Under the pieces are notes generated by a model. The model had not been told where the DNA came from. It saw nothing but the letters and a program-made list of their open reading frames with translations, and searched no databases. Made by a program: the position numbers and the translations under genes. A DNA stretch of 43,423 nucleotides from Pseudomonadota bacterium. Its GTDB lineage: Bacteria; Pseudomonadota; Gammaproteobacteria; Burkholderiales; Burkholderiaceae_C. The DNA lies in assembly GCA_963205115.1 (NCBI GenBank), contig CAUJHV010000011.1, positions 1 through 43,423 on the forward strand. Direction: 5' to 3'. Numbering within the stretch: the stretch's first letter is position 1; each line of letters opens with the position of its first letter. Positions 25,406 through 33,647 of the stretch are shown here, one piece after another.

Positions 25406-26644
25406 ATGAACACCCCGGTCGACAAGCAGCCGCCGCCGCCGATTCCTGCCCCGCGCCGTACACGCGCACTGCTGATCCTCACGGCCTTGGTGGCCTTGGC
25501 CGGCCTCGGCTGGGCCGCGTATTGGGCGCTTTTCGAGCGCCACACCGAGAGCACGGATAACGCCTACGTTCAGGCGCCGATCGTGCAGGTCACGCCGCAG
25601 ATGGCCGGCACCGTCGTGGCCGTCCACGCGGACGACACCGATGTCGTGAGCGCCGGCACGGTGCTGGTGCGGCTGGAATCGGCCGATGCGCGTGTGGCGG
25701 TGCAGCGCGCCGAGGCGCAGCTGGCGCAGGCCGTTCGCGAGGTGCGCACGCTATTCGGCAACAACGCGACCGCCGATGCCTCGGTGCGCCAGCGGCAGGC
25801 CGAAGTCACGCGGCTGCGCACCGATGTGGCCAAGGCCGAGGAAGACCTCGCGCGCCGGCGTCCGCTGCTGGCCGCCGGTGTCATCACGACGGAAGCCGTG
25901 CAGCATGCCGAGGCCGCACTCGGCTCGGCGCGTGGCGCCCTGGCCAGCGCGCAGCAGGCGCTGGAGGTGGCCGAGCAGCAGGCCGCGTCGGGCCGTCTGT
26001 CGACCACGGGAACCACGGTCGAGCAGCACCCGCGCGTGGCCGCCGCCGCAGCGGCCGTGCGCGAGACCTACCTGGTGCTGCAGCGCACGGAACTGCCCGC
26101 GCCGGTGACGGGACAGGTGGTGCGGCGTGTCGTGCAGGTGGGCCAGCGCGTCGCGCCGGGCGCCATGATGATGTCGCTCGTGCCGCTGGAGCAGGCCTGG
26201 GTCGAGGCCAACTTCAAGGAAGTGCAGCTGCGCCACATGCGAGTGGGCCAGCCTGCGACCGTCACGGCCGATCTGTACGGCGCGCAGGCGGTCTATCACG
26301 GCCGGGTGTCCGGCTTTGGCGCCGGCACGGGCGCGGCCTTTGCGCTGCTGCCGGCGCAGAACGCCACCGGCAACTGGATCAAGATCGTGCAGCGCGTGCC
26401 GGTGCGCATCGCGCTCGACCCCGCCGAGGTCAAGGCGCACCCCTTGCGCGTGGGCTTGTCGATGCAGGTCAGCGTCGATGTCGCGCAGGCCAAGGGCGCG
26501 GCCGCGACGCCGACGGCCGCCGCGGCCTCTGCCGCGCGCGCAGACACGCAGACGCACGTGTTCGACGAACGCACCGAGGCCATCGACCGGCGCGTGCGCC
26601 AGATCATCGGCGCGCAGCTCAGCGGCGCGCCGCCGCCGCGATGA
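25406..26644 (+). CDS. emrA: EmrA/HlyD-type membrane fusion protein
   Basis: 412-residue periplasmic adaptor linking an inner-membrane MFS pump to an outer-membrane channel. One N-terminal helix (ALLILTALVALAGLGWAAYW, about 20-40), then TESTDNAYVQAPIVQVTPQM, the first biotinyl-lipoyl half and hallmark of EmrA proteins; a long coiled-coil hairpin (about 90-210, AEAQLAQAVREVRTL and EEDLARRRPLLAAGVITTEA); the second lipoyl half ELPAPVTGQVVRRVVQVGQR; and a beta-barrel (VEANFKEVQLRHMRVGQPAT). ATG 25406 is chosen over TTG 25394. Overlaps emrB by ATGA, so the pair is an efflux operon. No outer-membrane factor gene is next to it. Confidence 0.9.
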   Translation: MNTPVDKQPPPPIPAPRRTRALLILTALVALAGLGWAAYWALFERHTESTDNAYVQAPIVQVTPQMAGTVVAVHADDTDVVSAGTVLVRLESADARVAVQRAEAQLAQAVREVRTLFGNNATADASVRQRQAEVTRLRTDVAKAEEDLARRRPLLAAGVITTEAVQHAEAALGSARGALASAQQALEVAEQQAASGRLSTTGTTVEQHPRVAAAAAAVRETYLVLQRTELPAPVTGQVVRRVVQVGQRVAPGAMMMSLVPLEQAWVEANFKEVQLRHMRVGQPATVTADLYGAQAVYHGRVSGFGAGTGAAFALLPAQNATGNWIKIVQRVPVRIALDPAEVKAHPLRVGLSMQVSVDVAQAKGAAATPTAAAASAARADTQTHVFDERTEAIDRRVRQIIGAQLSGAPPPR

Positions 26645-28176
26645 GCCCGGCCGCGCAGCCCGCCGTGGCGGCGCCGCTCGAGGGCGCCCAACGCCTGGCC
26701 GGCACGCTGGCCCTGTCGCTGGCGACCTTCATGAACGTGCTGGATACCTCGATCGCCAACGTGTCGATCCCGGCCATCGCCGGCGACATGGGCGGCAGCC
26801 TCTCGCAGGGCACCTGGGTCATCACGTCCTTTGCCGTGGCCAATGCGATCACCGTGCCGCTGACGGGCTGGCTGTCGCAGCGTTTTGGCCAGGTGCGGCT
26901 GTTCACGATGAGCGTGCTGCTGTTCGTGCTGGCCTCGTGGCTGTGCGGACTGGCGCCCAACCTGGAGATGCTGATCGCCGCGCGCGTGGTGCAGGGCGTC
27001 GTGGCCGGGCCGATGATCCCGCTGAGCCAGACGCTGCTGCTGGCCAGCTACCCGCCCGCGGCCGCCGGCACGGCCATGGCACTGTGGGCCATGACCACGC
27101 TGGTCGCGCCCGTCACGGGCCCGTTGCTGGGCGGCTGGATCACCGACAACGTCGGCTGGCCGTGGATCTTCTACATCAACGTGCCCATCGGCATCTTCGC
27201 CGCGGCGCTGACCTGGTCGATCTACCGCACACGCGACCCGGGCCCGCGGCGTGTGCCGCTGGACCGTGTGGGCCTGGTGCTGCTGGTGCTGTCGGTGGGC
27301 GCGCTGCAGCTGATGGTCGACAAGGGCAAGGAACTGGACTGGTTCGCGTCGACCGAGATTCTCACGCTGGCCGTGGTAGCCGGCGTGGGCGCGGCGTACT
27401 TCGTGGTGTGGGAGCTGTACACGCCGCGCCCGCTGGTGAACCTGCGCTTCTTCGCGCGGCGCAACTTTGCCGTGGGTGTGGCCGCGCTGTCGGTGGCCTA
27501 CGGCCTGTTCTTCGCCAACGTCGTGCTGCTGCCGCTGTGGCTGCAGCAGTGGATGGGTTATACGGCCAGCTGGGCGGGCCTGGCCACGGCGCCGGTCGGG
27601 CTGCTGGCCATCGTGCTGTCGCCCTGGGTGGGCAAGAACGTCAACCGCATCGACCCGCGCAAGCTCACCACGGTGGCCTTCCTGGGCTTTGCCTACGTGC
27701 TGTGGCTGCGCAGTGCCTTCGACACGCAGACGCCCTACATGACCGTGCTGATCACGACGCTGCTGCAGGGCGGGGCGATGGCCTTCTTCTTCATTCCGCT
27801 GCAGACCGTCATCTTCAGTGGCATGAAGCCCGAAGAGATGCCCGCGGCCTCCGGCCTGTCCAACTTCGTGCGCATCACGGCCGGCGCCGTGGGCACCTCG
27901 ATGGCCACGACGATGTGGGAGTCGCGCGCCACGCTGCACCACGCGCACCTGAGCGAACGTGTGGTCGATGGCAGCCTCGGTCTGGCCCAAGCCCAGGCCG
28001 TGCTGGCAGCGGGTGGGCTCAGCCCCGAGCAGGCTTACCAGGTGATCGAACGCCAGATGCAGCTGCAGGCCTTCACGATGGGCGTGACCGACGTCTTTCT
28101 GCTGTCGTCGGCGCTCTTCCTGTTTCTGGCCGGCCTGCTCTGGTTGTCGCGCCCCACGGTCTTGAAGCAGGCCTGA
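26641..28176 (+). CDS. emrB: EmrB-type DHA2 drug:H+ antiporter
   Basis: 511-residue MFS transporter of the 14-helix DHA2 family. Visible motifs: ATFMNVLDTSIANVSIPAIA in helix 1 (motif D1), LTGWLSQRFGQVRLF in the helix 2-3 loop (motif A), ARVVQGVVAGPMIPLSQTLL in helix 4 (motif B), and GPLLGGWITDNVGWPWIFYI in helix 5-6 (motif C). This is the standard EmrB/QacA arrangement. The start overlaps the emrA stop. Likely exports hydrophobic toxic compounds, perhaps aromatics, given the catabolic genes that follow; the substrate is inferred only from context. Confidence 0.9.
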   Translation: MSPAAQPAVAAPLEGAQRLAGTLALSLATFMNVLDTSIANVSIPAIAGDMGGSLSQGTWVITSFAVANAITVPLTGWLSQRFGQVRLFTMSVLLFVLASWLCGLAPNLEMLIAARVVQGVVAGPMIPLSQTLLLASYPPAAAGTAMALWAMTTLVAPVTGPLLGGWITDNVGWPWIFYINVPIGIFAAALTWSIYRTRDPGPRRVPLDRVGLVLLVLSVGALQLMVDKGKELDWFASTEILTLAVVAGVGAAYFVVWELYTPRPLVNLRFFARRNFAVGVAALSVAYGLFFANVVLLPLWLQQWMGYTASWAGLATAPVGLLAIVLSPWVGKNVNRIDPRKLTTVAFLGFAYVLWLRSAFDTQTPYMTVLITTLLQGGAMAFFFIPLQTVIFSGMKPEEMPAASGLSNFVRITAGAVGTSMATTMWESRATLHHAHLSERVVDGSLGLAQAQAVLAAGGLSPEQAYQVIERQMQLQAFTMGVTDVFLLSSALFLFLAGLLWLSRPTVLKQA

Positions 28177-28192
28177 GTCCGCGCGGCCGGAC
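28177..28192. terminator. Hairpin between convergent emrB and P450 genes
   Basis: GTCCG-CGCGGC-CGGAC begins at the first base after the emrB stop and sits in the 36-base gap between converging genes. Only a short CTT follows; a bidirectional terminator is plausible. Confidence 0.3.
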
Positions 28193-28212
28193 CTTGCCCT
28201 GCGCCGCGCGGC

Positions 28213-30558
28213 TCAGAGGCCCAGCACGATGCGCGCCCCTGTGGCGCGCGAGCAGCATGCCATCAAGCGGGTATTCGCGGCGCGTTCGGCCGGGCTCAGG
28301 ATCTTGTCGCGGTGATCTGCCGCACCGTCGACGATGTGGACCTCGCAGGTGCCGCACAGCCCCTCGCCGCAGTCGCTGGGCACGTCGTGTCCGGCCGCCT
28401 GCAGCACCTGCAGCAACGTGCGGTCGGCCGGCACCTCGAGCTGCATGCCGGAGTCGCGCAGTTCGGCCACGAAGGCATGTTCGCGGCTGGGGTCCAGCAC
28501 GGACACATCGGTGCTGAAGTGCTCGACGCGCAGCACGCCGTCGGGCCAGGCCTGGCCGAGGCGCTGGATCTCGTCGATCAGCCGGTCCGGGCCGCAGGCA
28601 TAGACCCGTGTGTTTGCGTCGACACCGGCCAGCGCCTGCGTCAGGTGCAGCCGCTGGCCCTCGGCCTTGACGTGCAGGGACAGGTGATCGCCGTGTTCCC
28701 GCAGCAGCCGTGACAGCAGCGCCATGCGCGGCCGCGAGCGCCCGGCATAGTGCAAGTGATAGGGCTTGCCGATCGCCTTCAGGCGGTCGGCCATCGCCGC
28801 CAGCGGTGTGATGCCGATGCCGCCGGCGATCAGCAAGACGCGCCGCGCGGATTCGTCCAGCCGGAACAGGTTCTTGGGCCCGGCCAGCTGCAGCGTATCG
28901 CCGGCCTGCAGGTGGTCGCAGACGTGCAGCGAGCCGCCGCGGCCCTGCGCCTCGCGCTGCACCACCACCTCGATGCGGCGGCCATCGCCCACGGGGCCGC
29001 ACAGCGAATACTTGCGCCGGAAGCCGCCCGCGATCAGGTCCACGTGCGCGCCCGCTGTCCAGGCCGGCATGCGCGCGCCGTGGGGATCGGCCAGCACCAG
29101 GCGCACGAGGTCCTCGCCTTCCGCGTGGCGCTCGAGCACGACCACGGGCCGCGAGATGCCGCTCTTGACCGGCGGGCCGATGTAGAACGGCGCGGGCTCG
29201 GGCAGCGCGTGGGCGGACAGCCGTTCCGGGTTGCGCGCCGGGTTCCATTCGACCCACAGCGCGGACGGGCCTCGGAACGAGGTGTTGGACAGGAAGTCGA
29301 AGGACTGCCCCTCGACCAGCTTCATGTGCGGCAGCCGGCGCGCAAATTCCTCCAGGAACACACGCATCTGCATGCGGCCGATGTTCTTGCCCATGCACTG
29401 GTGCGCGCCGTAGCCGAAGCTCAGGTGCTCGACCGCGTTCTCGCGGTACAGATCGACCTCGTCGGGGTTCTCGAAGTGGCGCGGGTCCGCATTGGCCGAG
29501 GCCTGCACCAGCAGCAGCTTGGCGCCACGCGGGATGGCCACGCCGCCCACCGTGGCGTCGGCCGTCGCCACACGCCGCCAGGCGATGATGGACCCGGCCA
29601 CGCGCAGGCACTCTTCCACCGCGTTGGGAATCAGCGCCGGCTGCGCGCAGATCGCCTGCCAGGCCTGCGGGCGCGACAGCAGCGTCATGAACGCATTGGC
29701 TGTGGCGTTGGAGGTCGTCTCGTGCGCGGCGGCCAGGATGGCCATCATCATCGAGCGCAGGTAGGACAGCGTCACGATATCCGGGTGCAGCCGATGCTGG
29801 CGGATGGACTCGTACATCCAGCCCTCGCCATCGGGGCGGGCCATCATGTCGTCCAGGATCCGTTGCGCGGTCTGCCAGAAGCGGCCGACGCGTTCGGCAA
29901 TCTCCAGCTGCTCCTGCGGCGTGGGCCGGCCCCAGGTGTTGAGCGTGTGGGCCACCGCAAACTGCCGCAGCTGCTCGGCGCCCGCATCCGGCACGCCCAG
30001 GAAGCGCAGCGCGATGGTCAGCGGGATCTCGTGGAACATCTCGCGCACCAGGTCGGCGCGGCCCTTGTCGACGAAGCGGTCCATGTACTGCCGGGCGAGT
30101 GCGCGCACCGTGGGCTCGTAGCCGATCAGGCGCTCGGGCAGGAAGGCGTCCATCAACAGGCGGCGCCGGGGCATGTGCTCGGGCTCGTCCTCGTTGACCA
30201 TCGTGCGGTTCATCGCGAAGCCGTAGCGCTGCAGGATCTCCATCACCTGCGGGCCGGCCGGCGTGATCTTCTCCAGCGCATTGGCCGGCGAGAACAGCAG
30301 GTGGTCGCGGAACACGGCCTTGACGTCGGCGTAGCGCGTGACCACCCAGTAGCCCAGTTGCGGGCTGTAGAACACCGGTTCGTCCTCGCGCGCCCAGCGC
30401 AGGTAACCCGGCGGGTCCTGCATGTAGGCCGGCTCGAAGGGATCGAAGGCTTGCGCGCGTGCGCTGACGGGGCAGCCCGACGGTGCCGTGGCGCCTGCAT
30501 GCGATGGCGCATGCGCGGGGCAGCCGTTGCCGGCCGCATCGGATGGGAATGTCGCCAT
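28213..30558 (-). CDS. Self-sufficient cytochrome P450-reductase fusion (CYP116B type)
   Basis: 781-residue single-chain monooxygenase. Residues 1-450 are the P450: acid/alcohol-pair region ILAAAHETTSNATANAFMTL (I helix), ExxR in AVEECLRVAGS, and haem loop FGYGAHQCMGKNIGRMQ with the Cys thiolate. A linker leads to a phthalate-dioxygenase-reductase-like half: FMN site FRRKYSLCGPVGDGRR, NADH site AGGIGITPLAAMADR, and a C-terminal plant-type [2Fe-2S] domain with CGEGLCGTC and a last Cys in RLMACC. The order P450-FMN-NADH-2Fe2S and the length match P450RhF/CYP116B (about 770-780). Such enzymes perform hydroxylation and O-dealkylation. It starts 2 bases after the marR stop, so MarR and P450 form one operon. 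Confidence 0.92.
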   Translation of the reverse strand: MATFPSDAAGNGCPAHAPSHAGATAPSGCPVSARAQAFDPFEPAYMQDPPGYLRWAREDEPVFYSPQLGYWVVTRYADVKAVFRDHLLFSPANALEKITPAGPQVMEILQRYGFAMNRTMVNEDEPEHMPRRRLLMDAFLPERLIGYEPTVRALARQYMDRFVDKGRADLVREMFHEIPLTIALRFLGVPDAGAEQLRQFAVAHTLNTWGRPTPQEQLEIAERVGRFWQTAQRILDDMMARPDGEGWMYESIRQHRLHPDIVTLSYLRSMMMAILAAAHETTSNATANAFMTLLSRPQAWQAICAQPALIPNAVEECLRVAGSIIAWRRVATADATVGGVAIPRGAKLLLVQASANADPRHFENPDEVDLYRENAVEHLSFGYGAHQCMGKNIGRMQMRVFLEEFARRLPHMKLVEGQSFDFLSNTSFRGPSALWVEWNPARNPERLSAHALPEPAPFYIGPPVKSGISRPVVVLERHAEGEDLVRLVLADPHGARMPAWTAGAHVDLIAGGFRRKYSLCGPVGDGRRIEVVVQREAQGRGGSLHVCDHLQAGDTLQLAGPKNLFRLDESARRVLLIAGGIGITPLAAMADRLKAIGKPYHLHYAGRSRPRMALLSRLLREHGDHLSLHVKAEGQRLHLTQALAGVDANTRVYACGPDRLIDEIQRLGQAWPDGVLRVEHFSTDVSVLDPSREHAFVAELRDSGMQLEVPADRTLLQVLQAAGHDVPSDCGEGLCGTCEVHIVDGAADHRDKILSPAERAANTRLMACCSRATGARIVLGL

Positions 30559-30560
30559 GA

Positions 30561-31010
30561 CTATCGACCCCCTTGGCCCAGGTTGATCAGCTGCGCGCGC
30601 TCGAGCACCTTGGCCAGCGCGCGTTCCAGCGCCGCGCGCTCGTTGGCATCCAGCGCCTCCAGCAGCAGCGCCTCGCGTGCTTTCACGGCGGGCACGATCT
30701 TCTGGTACATCGCGCGGCCGGCGGGCCGCAGGCGCAGCAACCAGCCGCGGCCGTCGTCCGGATCGGGCAGCCGCTCCAGCAGGCCCGCTTCTTCCAGCCG
30801 CGTGACGGCGCGGCTGACCTGCATCTTCTCCAGCGTGGAGTGTTCGATCACGCGCGAGGTCTTCACCGTGCCGCAGTCGGCCAGCGCGGCCAGCACGCGC
30901 CACTCGTCGCGCGACAGGCCGAAGCGTTCGGTGTAGACCTGGGCCACGCACTGGCTGACGGACTCGGCCAGCACGGCCAGCCGGTAGGGAAAGAAGGCCT
31001 GCAGATCCAT
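30561..31010 (-). CDS. MarR-family transcriptional regulator
   Basis: 149-residue winged-helix regulator. It begins MDLQAFFPYRLAVLAESVSQ, then the HTH region FGLSRDEWRVLAALADCGTV plus TSRVIEHSTLEKMQVSRAVT (recognition helix) and the wing RLPDPDDGRGWLLRL. The start at 31010 avoids a 21-residue upstream extension that would cover the operator. It is divergent from the aromatic-hydroxylase genes and upstream of the P450. MarR proteins usually repress their own and divergent promoters and are released by phenolic ligands; two palindromes in the spacer fit this. Confidence 0.88.
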   Translation of the reverse strand: MDLQAFFPYRLAVLAESVSQCVAQVYTERFGLSRDEWRVLAALADCGTVKTSRVIEHSTLEKMQVSRAVTRLEEAGLLERLPDPDDGRGWLLRLRPAGRAMYQKIVPAVKAREALLLEALDANERAALERALAKVLERAQLINLGQGGR

Positions 31011-31025
31011 CACCGGATCGTAACG

Positions 31026-31044
31026 CGGGATACGGGGTATCCCG
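31026..31044. promoter_or_regulatory. Palindromic operator 1 (near marR)
   Basis: CGGGATAC-GGG-GTATCCCG, perfect 8-bp arms, begins 16 bases upstream of the marR start. It is a likely MarR binding site controlling the marR-P450 transcript. Confidence 0.6.
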
Positions 31045-31063
31045 TAGGGGTCTTCGTAGGTGC

Positions 31064-31093
31064 TTGCGCCCAACTGGTAACGCGCGTTACGAT
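31064..31093 (+). promoter_or_regulatory. Candidate promoter with overlapping palindrome 2, for the VOC-hydroxylase genes
   Basis: TTGCGC (31064-31069) and TACGAT (31088-31093) are spaced 18 bases. Between and over them lies the perfect 14-bp palindrome GTAACGCGCGTTAC (31077-31090). A repressor bound here would block polymerase, as expected for MarR control. The two palindromes differ in sequence, so only one may be the MarR site. Confidence 0.5.
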
Positions 31094-31126
31094 GTGGACC
31101 TCAACACCCACCACGGAGCAGCCGCC

Positions 31127-31663
31127 ATGCAGATCCAGCGCATCCACCACGTCGCCTACCGGTGCAAGGACGCGGAGCAGACCGTCCGCTGGTATGCCGA
31201 GAACCTCAACATGGGCTTCGTGCTGGCCATCGCCGAAGACCGGGTGCCCAGCACACACGCGCCCGATCCCTACATGCACATCTTCCTGGACGCCGGCGGC
31301 GGCAACGTGCTGGCCTTCTTCGAGATTCCGAACTCGCCGCCGATGGGCCGCGACCCGAATACGCCGGAATGGGTGCAGCACCTGGCCTTCAAGGTCGACA
31401 GCGTGAAGACGCTGGAAGAGACCAAGGCGCGGCTCGAAGCCAAGGGCATCCCGGTGATCGGTGTCACCGACCACACGATCTTCAAGTCGATCTATTTCTT
31501 CGACCCCAACGGCCACCGTGTCGAACTCGCCGCCGACACCGCCACGGAAGAGCAGCGGGCCAAGCTCGATGCCGTCAAGTGGGAGATGCTGGAAGAGTGG
31601 TCGCGCACGAAGCGTGCGCCCAAGCACGCGGCGTGGATGCACGAGGCCGAGTTCTCGAACTAG
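31127..31663 (+). CDS. VOC-superfamily (glyoxalase/extradiol-like) protein
   Basis: 178-residue single vicinal-oxygen-chelate protein. Two beta-alpha-beta-beta-beta modules are visible: IQRIHHVAYRCKDAEQTVRW (His7/His8 candidate ligand) and EWVQHLAFKVDSVKTLEETK (second His), closing with FFDPNGHRVELAADT (Glu ligand). Members include glyoxalases, dioxygenases and hydrolases, so the reaction is not determined. GGAG precedes the ATG. It is the first gene of the rightward operon, 28 bases before the FAD hydroxylase, so it probably acts on that enzyme's product or substrate. Confidence 0.8.
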   Translation: MQIQRIHHVAYRCKDAEQTVRWYAENLNMGFVLAIAEDRVPSTHAPDPYMHIFLDAGGGNVLAFFEIPNSPPMGRDPNTPEWVQHLAFKVDSVKTLEETKARLEAKGIPVIGVTDHTIFKSIYFFDPNGHRVELAADTATEEQRAKLDAVKWEMLEEWSRTKRAPKHAAWMHEAEFSN

Positions 31664-31691
31664 GGCGACGCGGACAGTCATCGGAGCCAGC

Positions 31692-33335
31692 ATGCAGAAG
31701 ACCTACAGCTACCCGAAGTTCCCCTACCGCTGCAGCCCGGAGCAGCGCGCGGGCGAGGTGAAGCGCCACCCGGTGGTGATCGTGGGCGGCGGGCCCATCG
31801 GCCTGACCGCGGCGCTGGAGTGCGCCGCGCGCGGCCTGCCGGCCGTCGTGCTGGACGACAACGACACGGTCAGCATCGGCTCGCGCGCCGTCTGCTATGC
31901 CAAACGCCCGCTCGAGATCTGGGACCGCCTGGGCGTGGGCCGGCGCATGGTCGAGAAGGGCGTGAGCTGGAAGGTCGGCAAGGTCTTCTTCGAAAACCAG
32001 CGCGTCTACAGCTTCGATCTGCTGCCCGAAGCCGATCACCAGATGCCTGCCATGATCAACCTGCAGCAGTACCACCTGGAGGAATACCTGGTCGATGCCT
32101 GCGGCCGCGCGCCGCAGGTGGACCTGCGCTGGAAGCACAAGTTGCTGAGCCTGCAGCAGCATCCCACGCATGCGGTGCTGACGGTGGAGACGCCGGACGG
32201 TGTCTTCCAGATGGAAGCCGAGTGGGTGATCGCCTGCGACGGCGCGAACAGCGACACGCGCCGCATGGTGGGCGCCGGCTTCACCGGGCAGTTCTTCCAC
32301 GACCGCTTCCTCATTGCCGACGTGGTGATGAAGAAGGCCGATTTCCCGACCGAACGCTGGTTCTGGTTCGACCCGCCTTTTCACCGTGGCCGCACGCTGG
32401 CCAACGGGCAAAGTGCGCCCACCAGCGTGCTGCTGCATCGGCAGAGCGACGACGTCTGGCGCATCGATTTCCAGCTCGGCTGGGAGGCCGATCCGGAAGA
32501 GGAGAAGAAGCCCGAGCGCGTGATCCCGCGCATCCAGGCGATGCTGGGGCCGGAGGTGGATTTCGAGCTCGAATGGGTTTCGGTCTACCAATTCGCCTGC
32601 CGGCGCATCGACCAGTTCCGTCACGGGCGTGTGCTGTTTGCCGGTGACGCCGCGCACCAGGTCTCGCCCTTCGGCGCGCGCGGCGCGAATACGGGTGTGC
32701 AGGACATCGACAACCTGGTGTGGAAGCTGCGCGAGGTCATGGCCGGACGGGCCCCGATGGCGCTGCTGGACAGCTACGACGCCGAGCGTGCCTTTGCGGC
32801 CGACGACAACCTGCGGCAGAGCACGCGATCGACCGACTTCATCACGCCCAAGAGCGCCACCAGCCGCGTGCTGCGCGACGCCGTGCTCGAACTGGCGCAC
32901 GACGAGCCCTTCGCGCGGCAGTTGGTCAACAGCGGCCGGCTGTCCACGCCCACGCCGTATGTGCATTCGCCGCTGAATACACCGGACGAAGACCGCTTCG
33001 CCGGCGCGATGTCACCCGGCACCAACGCCGCCGATGCGCCGGTGACCGATGCCGCCGGCCGGCGCGGCTGGCTGCTGAACCACCTGGGCGATGGCTTCGT
33101 GTTGCTGTGCTTCGGCGAGACACCGGTCGAGGCCGTCGAAGCCGCTGGTATCTCCGCGCCCGTGCTGCGCGTCGGTCGCGACGTCACCGACGCCGCCGGC
33201 CTTCTGGCCACACGTTACGACGGCCAGCCGGGCACGGTCTACCTCATCCGTCCCGACCAGCATGTTGCGGCGCGCTGGCGCCAGTTCGACGCGGCGCGTA
33301 TCCAGTCGGCGCTGCGGCGCTGTATGGGCCATTGA
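31692..33335 (+). CDS. FAD-dependent aromatic hydroxylase (PheA/TfdB/MhpA class)
   Basis: 547-residue group-A flavin monooxygenase adding one oxygen to a phenolic ring with NAD(P)H and O2. FAD-binding GxGxxG: HPVVIVGGGPIGLTAALECA (about 27-46); DG motif IACDGANSDTRRMVGAG (about 182-198); second FAD motif GRVLFAGDAAHQVSPFGARG (about 312-331). The C-terminal 120 residues (from about 425) have the thioredoxin-like fold seen in this class (FAGAMSPGTNAADAPVTD, GQPGTVYLIRPDQHVAARW). Length is normal (540-600). GGAG lies upstream. Next to a VOC protein, DUF2783 and an MBL-fold protein, a set I have seen repeatedly in Burkholderiales, but the substrate is unknown. Confidence 0.88.
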   Translation: MQKTYSYPKFPYRCSPEQRAGEVKRHPVVIVGGGPIGLTAALECAARGLPAVVLDDNDTVSIGSRAVCYAKRPLEIWDRLGVGRRMVEKGVSWKVGKVFFENQRVYSFDLLPEADHQMPAMINLQQYHLEEYLVDACGRAPQVDLRWKHKLLSLQQHPTHAVLTVETPDGVFQMEAEWVIACDGANSDTRRMVGAGFTGQFFHDRFLIADVVMKKADFPTERWFWFDPPFHRGRTLANGQSAPTSVLLHRQSDDVWRIDFQLGWEADPEEEKKPERVIPRIQAMLGPEVDFELEWVSVYQFACRRIDQFRHGRVLFAGDAAHQVSPFGARGANTGVQDIDNLVWKLREVMAGRAPMALLDSYDAERAFAADDNLRQSTRSTDFITPKSATSRVLRDAVLELAHDEPFARQLVNSGRLSTPTPYVHSPLNTPDEDRFAGAMSPGTNAADAPVTDAAGRRGWLLNHLGDGFVLLCFGETPVEAVEAAGISAPVLRVGRDVTDAAGLLATRYDGQPGTVYLIRPDQHVAARWRQFDAARIQSALRRCMGH

Positions 33336-33349
33336 TTCAGGAGAACACC

Positions 33350-33553
33350 ATGCCCTTGATCCGCACGCCACAGATCGCCGACCCGGACGGCTTTTACGAG
33401 GAACTCGTCAACGCCCAGCGCGACATGGGTGATGCCCAGGCGCAGCAGATGCTGGCCAAGCTGGTGCTGCTGCTGGCCAACCACGTGGGCGACCGCGCGG
33501 TGCTGTCCGAGGCGATCGCGCGGGCTTCGCAAACCGCGTCTCGGCCGCAGTAG
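33350..33553 (+). CDS. DUF2783 small protein
   Basis: 67-residue protein with DPDGFYEELVNAQRDMGDAQ and AQQMLAKLVLLLANHVGDRA. It matches DUF2783, small proteins found just after FAD hydroxylases. CAGGAGA sits 7 bases upstream, 14 bases after the hydroxylase stop. It is helical and mildly acidic with no catalytic motif; a role as partner or stabiliser of the hydroxylase is an inference from position. Confidence 0.7.
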   Translation: MPLIRTPQIADPDGFYEELVNAQRDMGDAQAQQMLAKLVLLLANHVGDRAVLSEAIARASQTASRPQ

Positions 33554-33647
33554 CCCAGGCGCGAAGAGACCGCGGCGGCCTCGTTCACGACACCTGCAAC
33601 GCTAAACTGACTGCATCGACCACCCACGGGTCCACCCGGGAGCTTCC

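Noticed and set aside
30559..30951. Longer P450 start inside the marR gene
   Set aside because: The frame there is the shadow of marR; the P450 N-terminus and a ribosome site fit ATG 30558.
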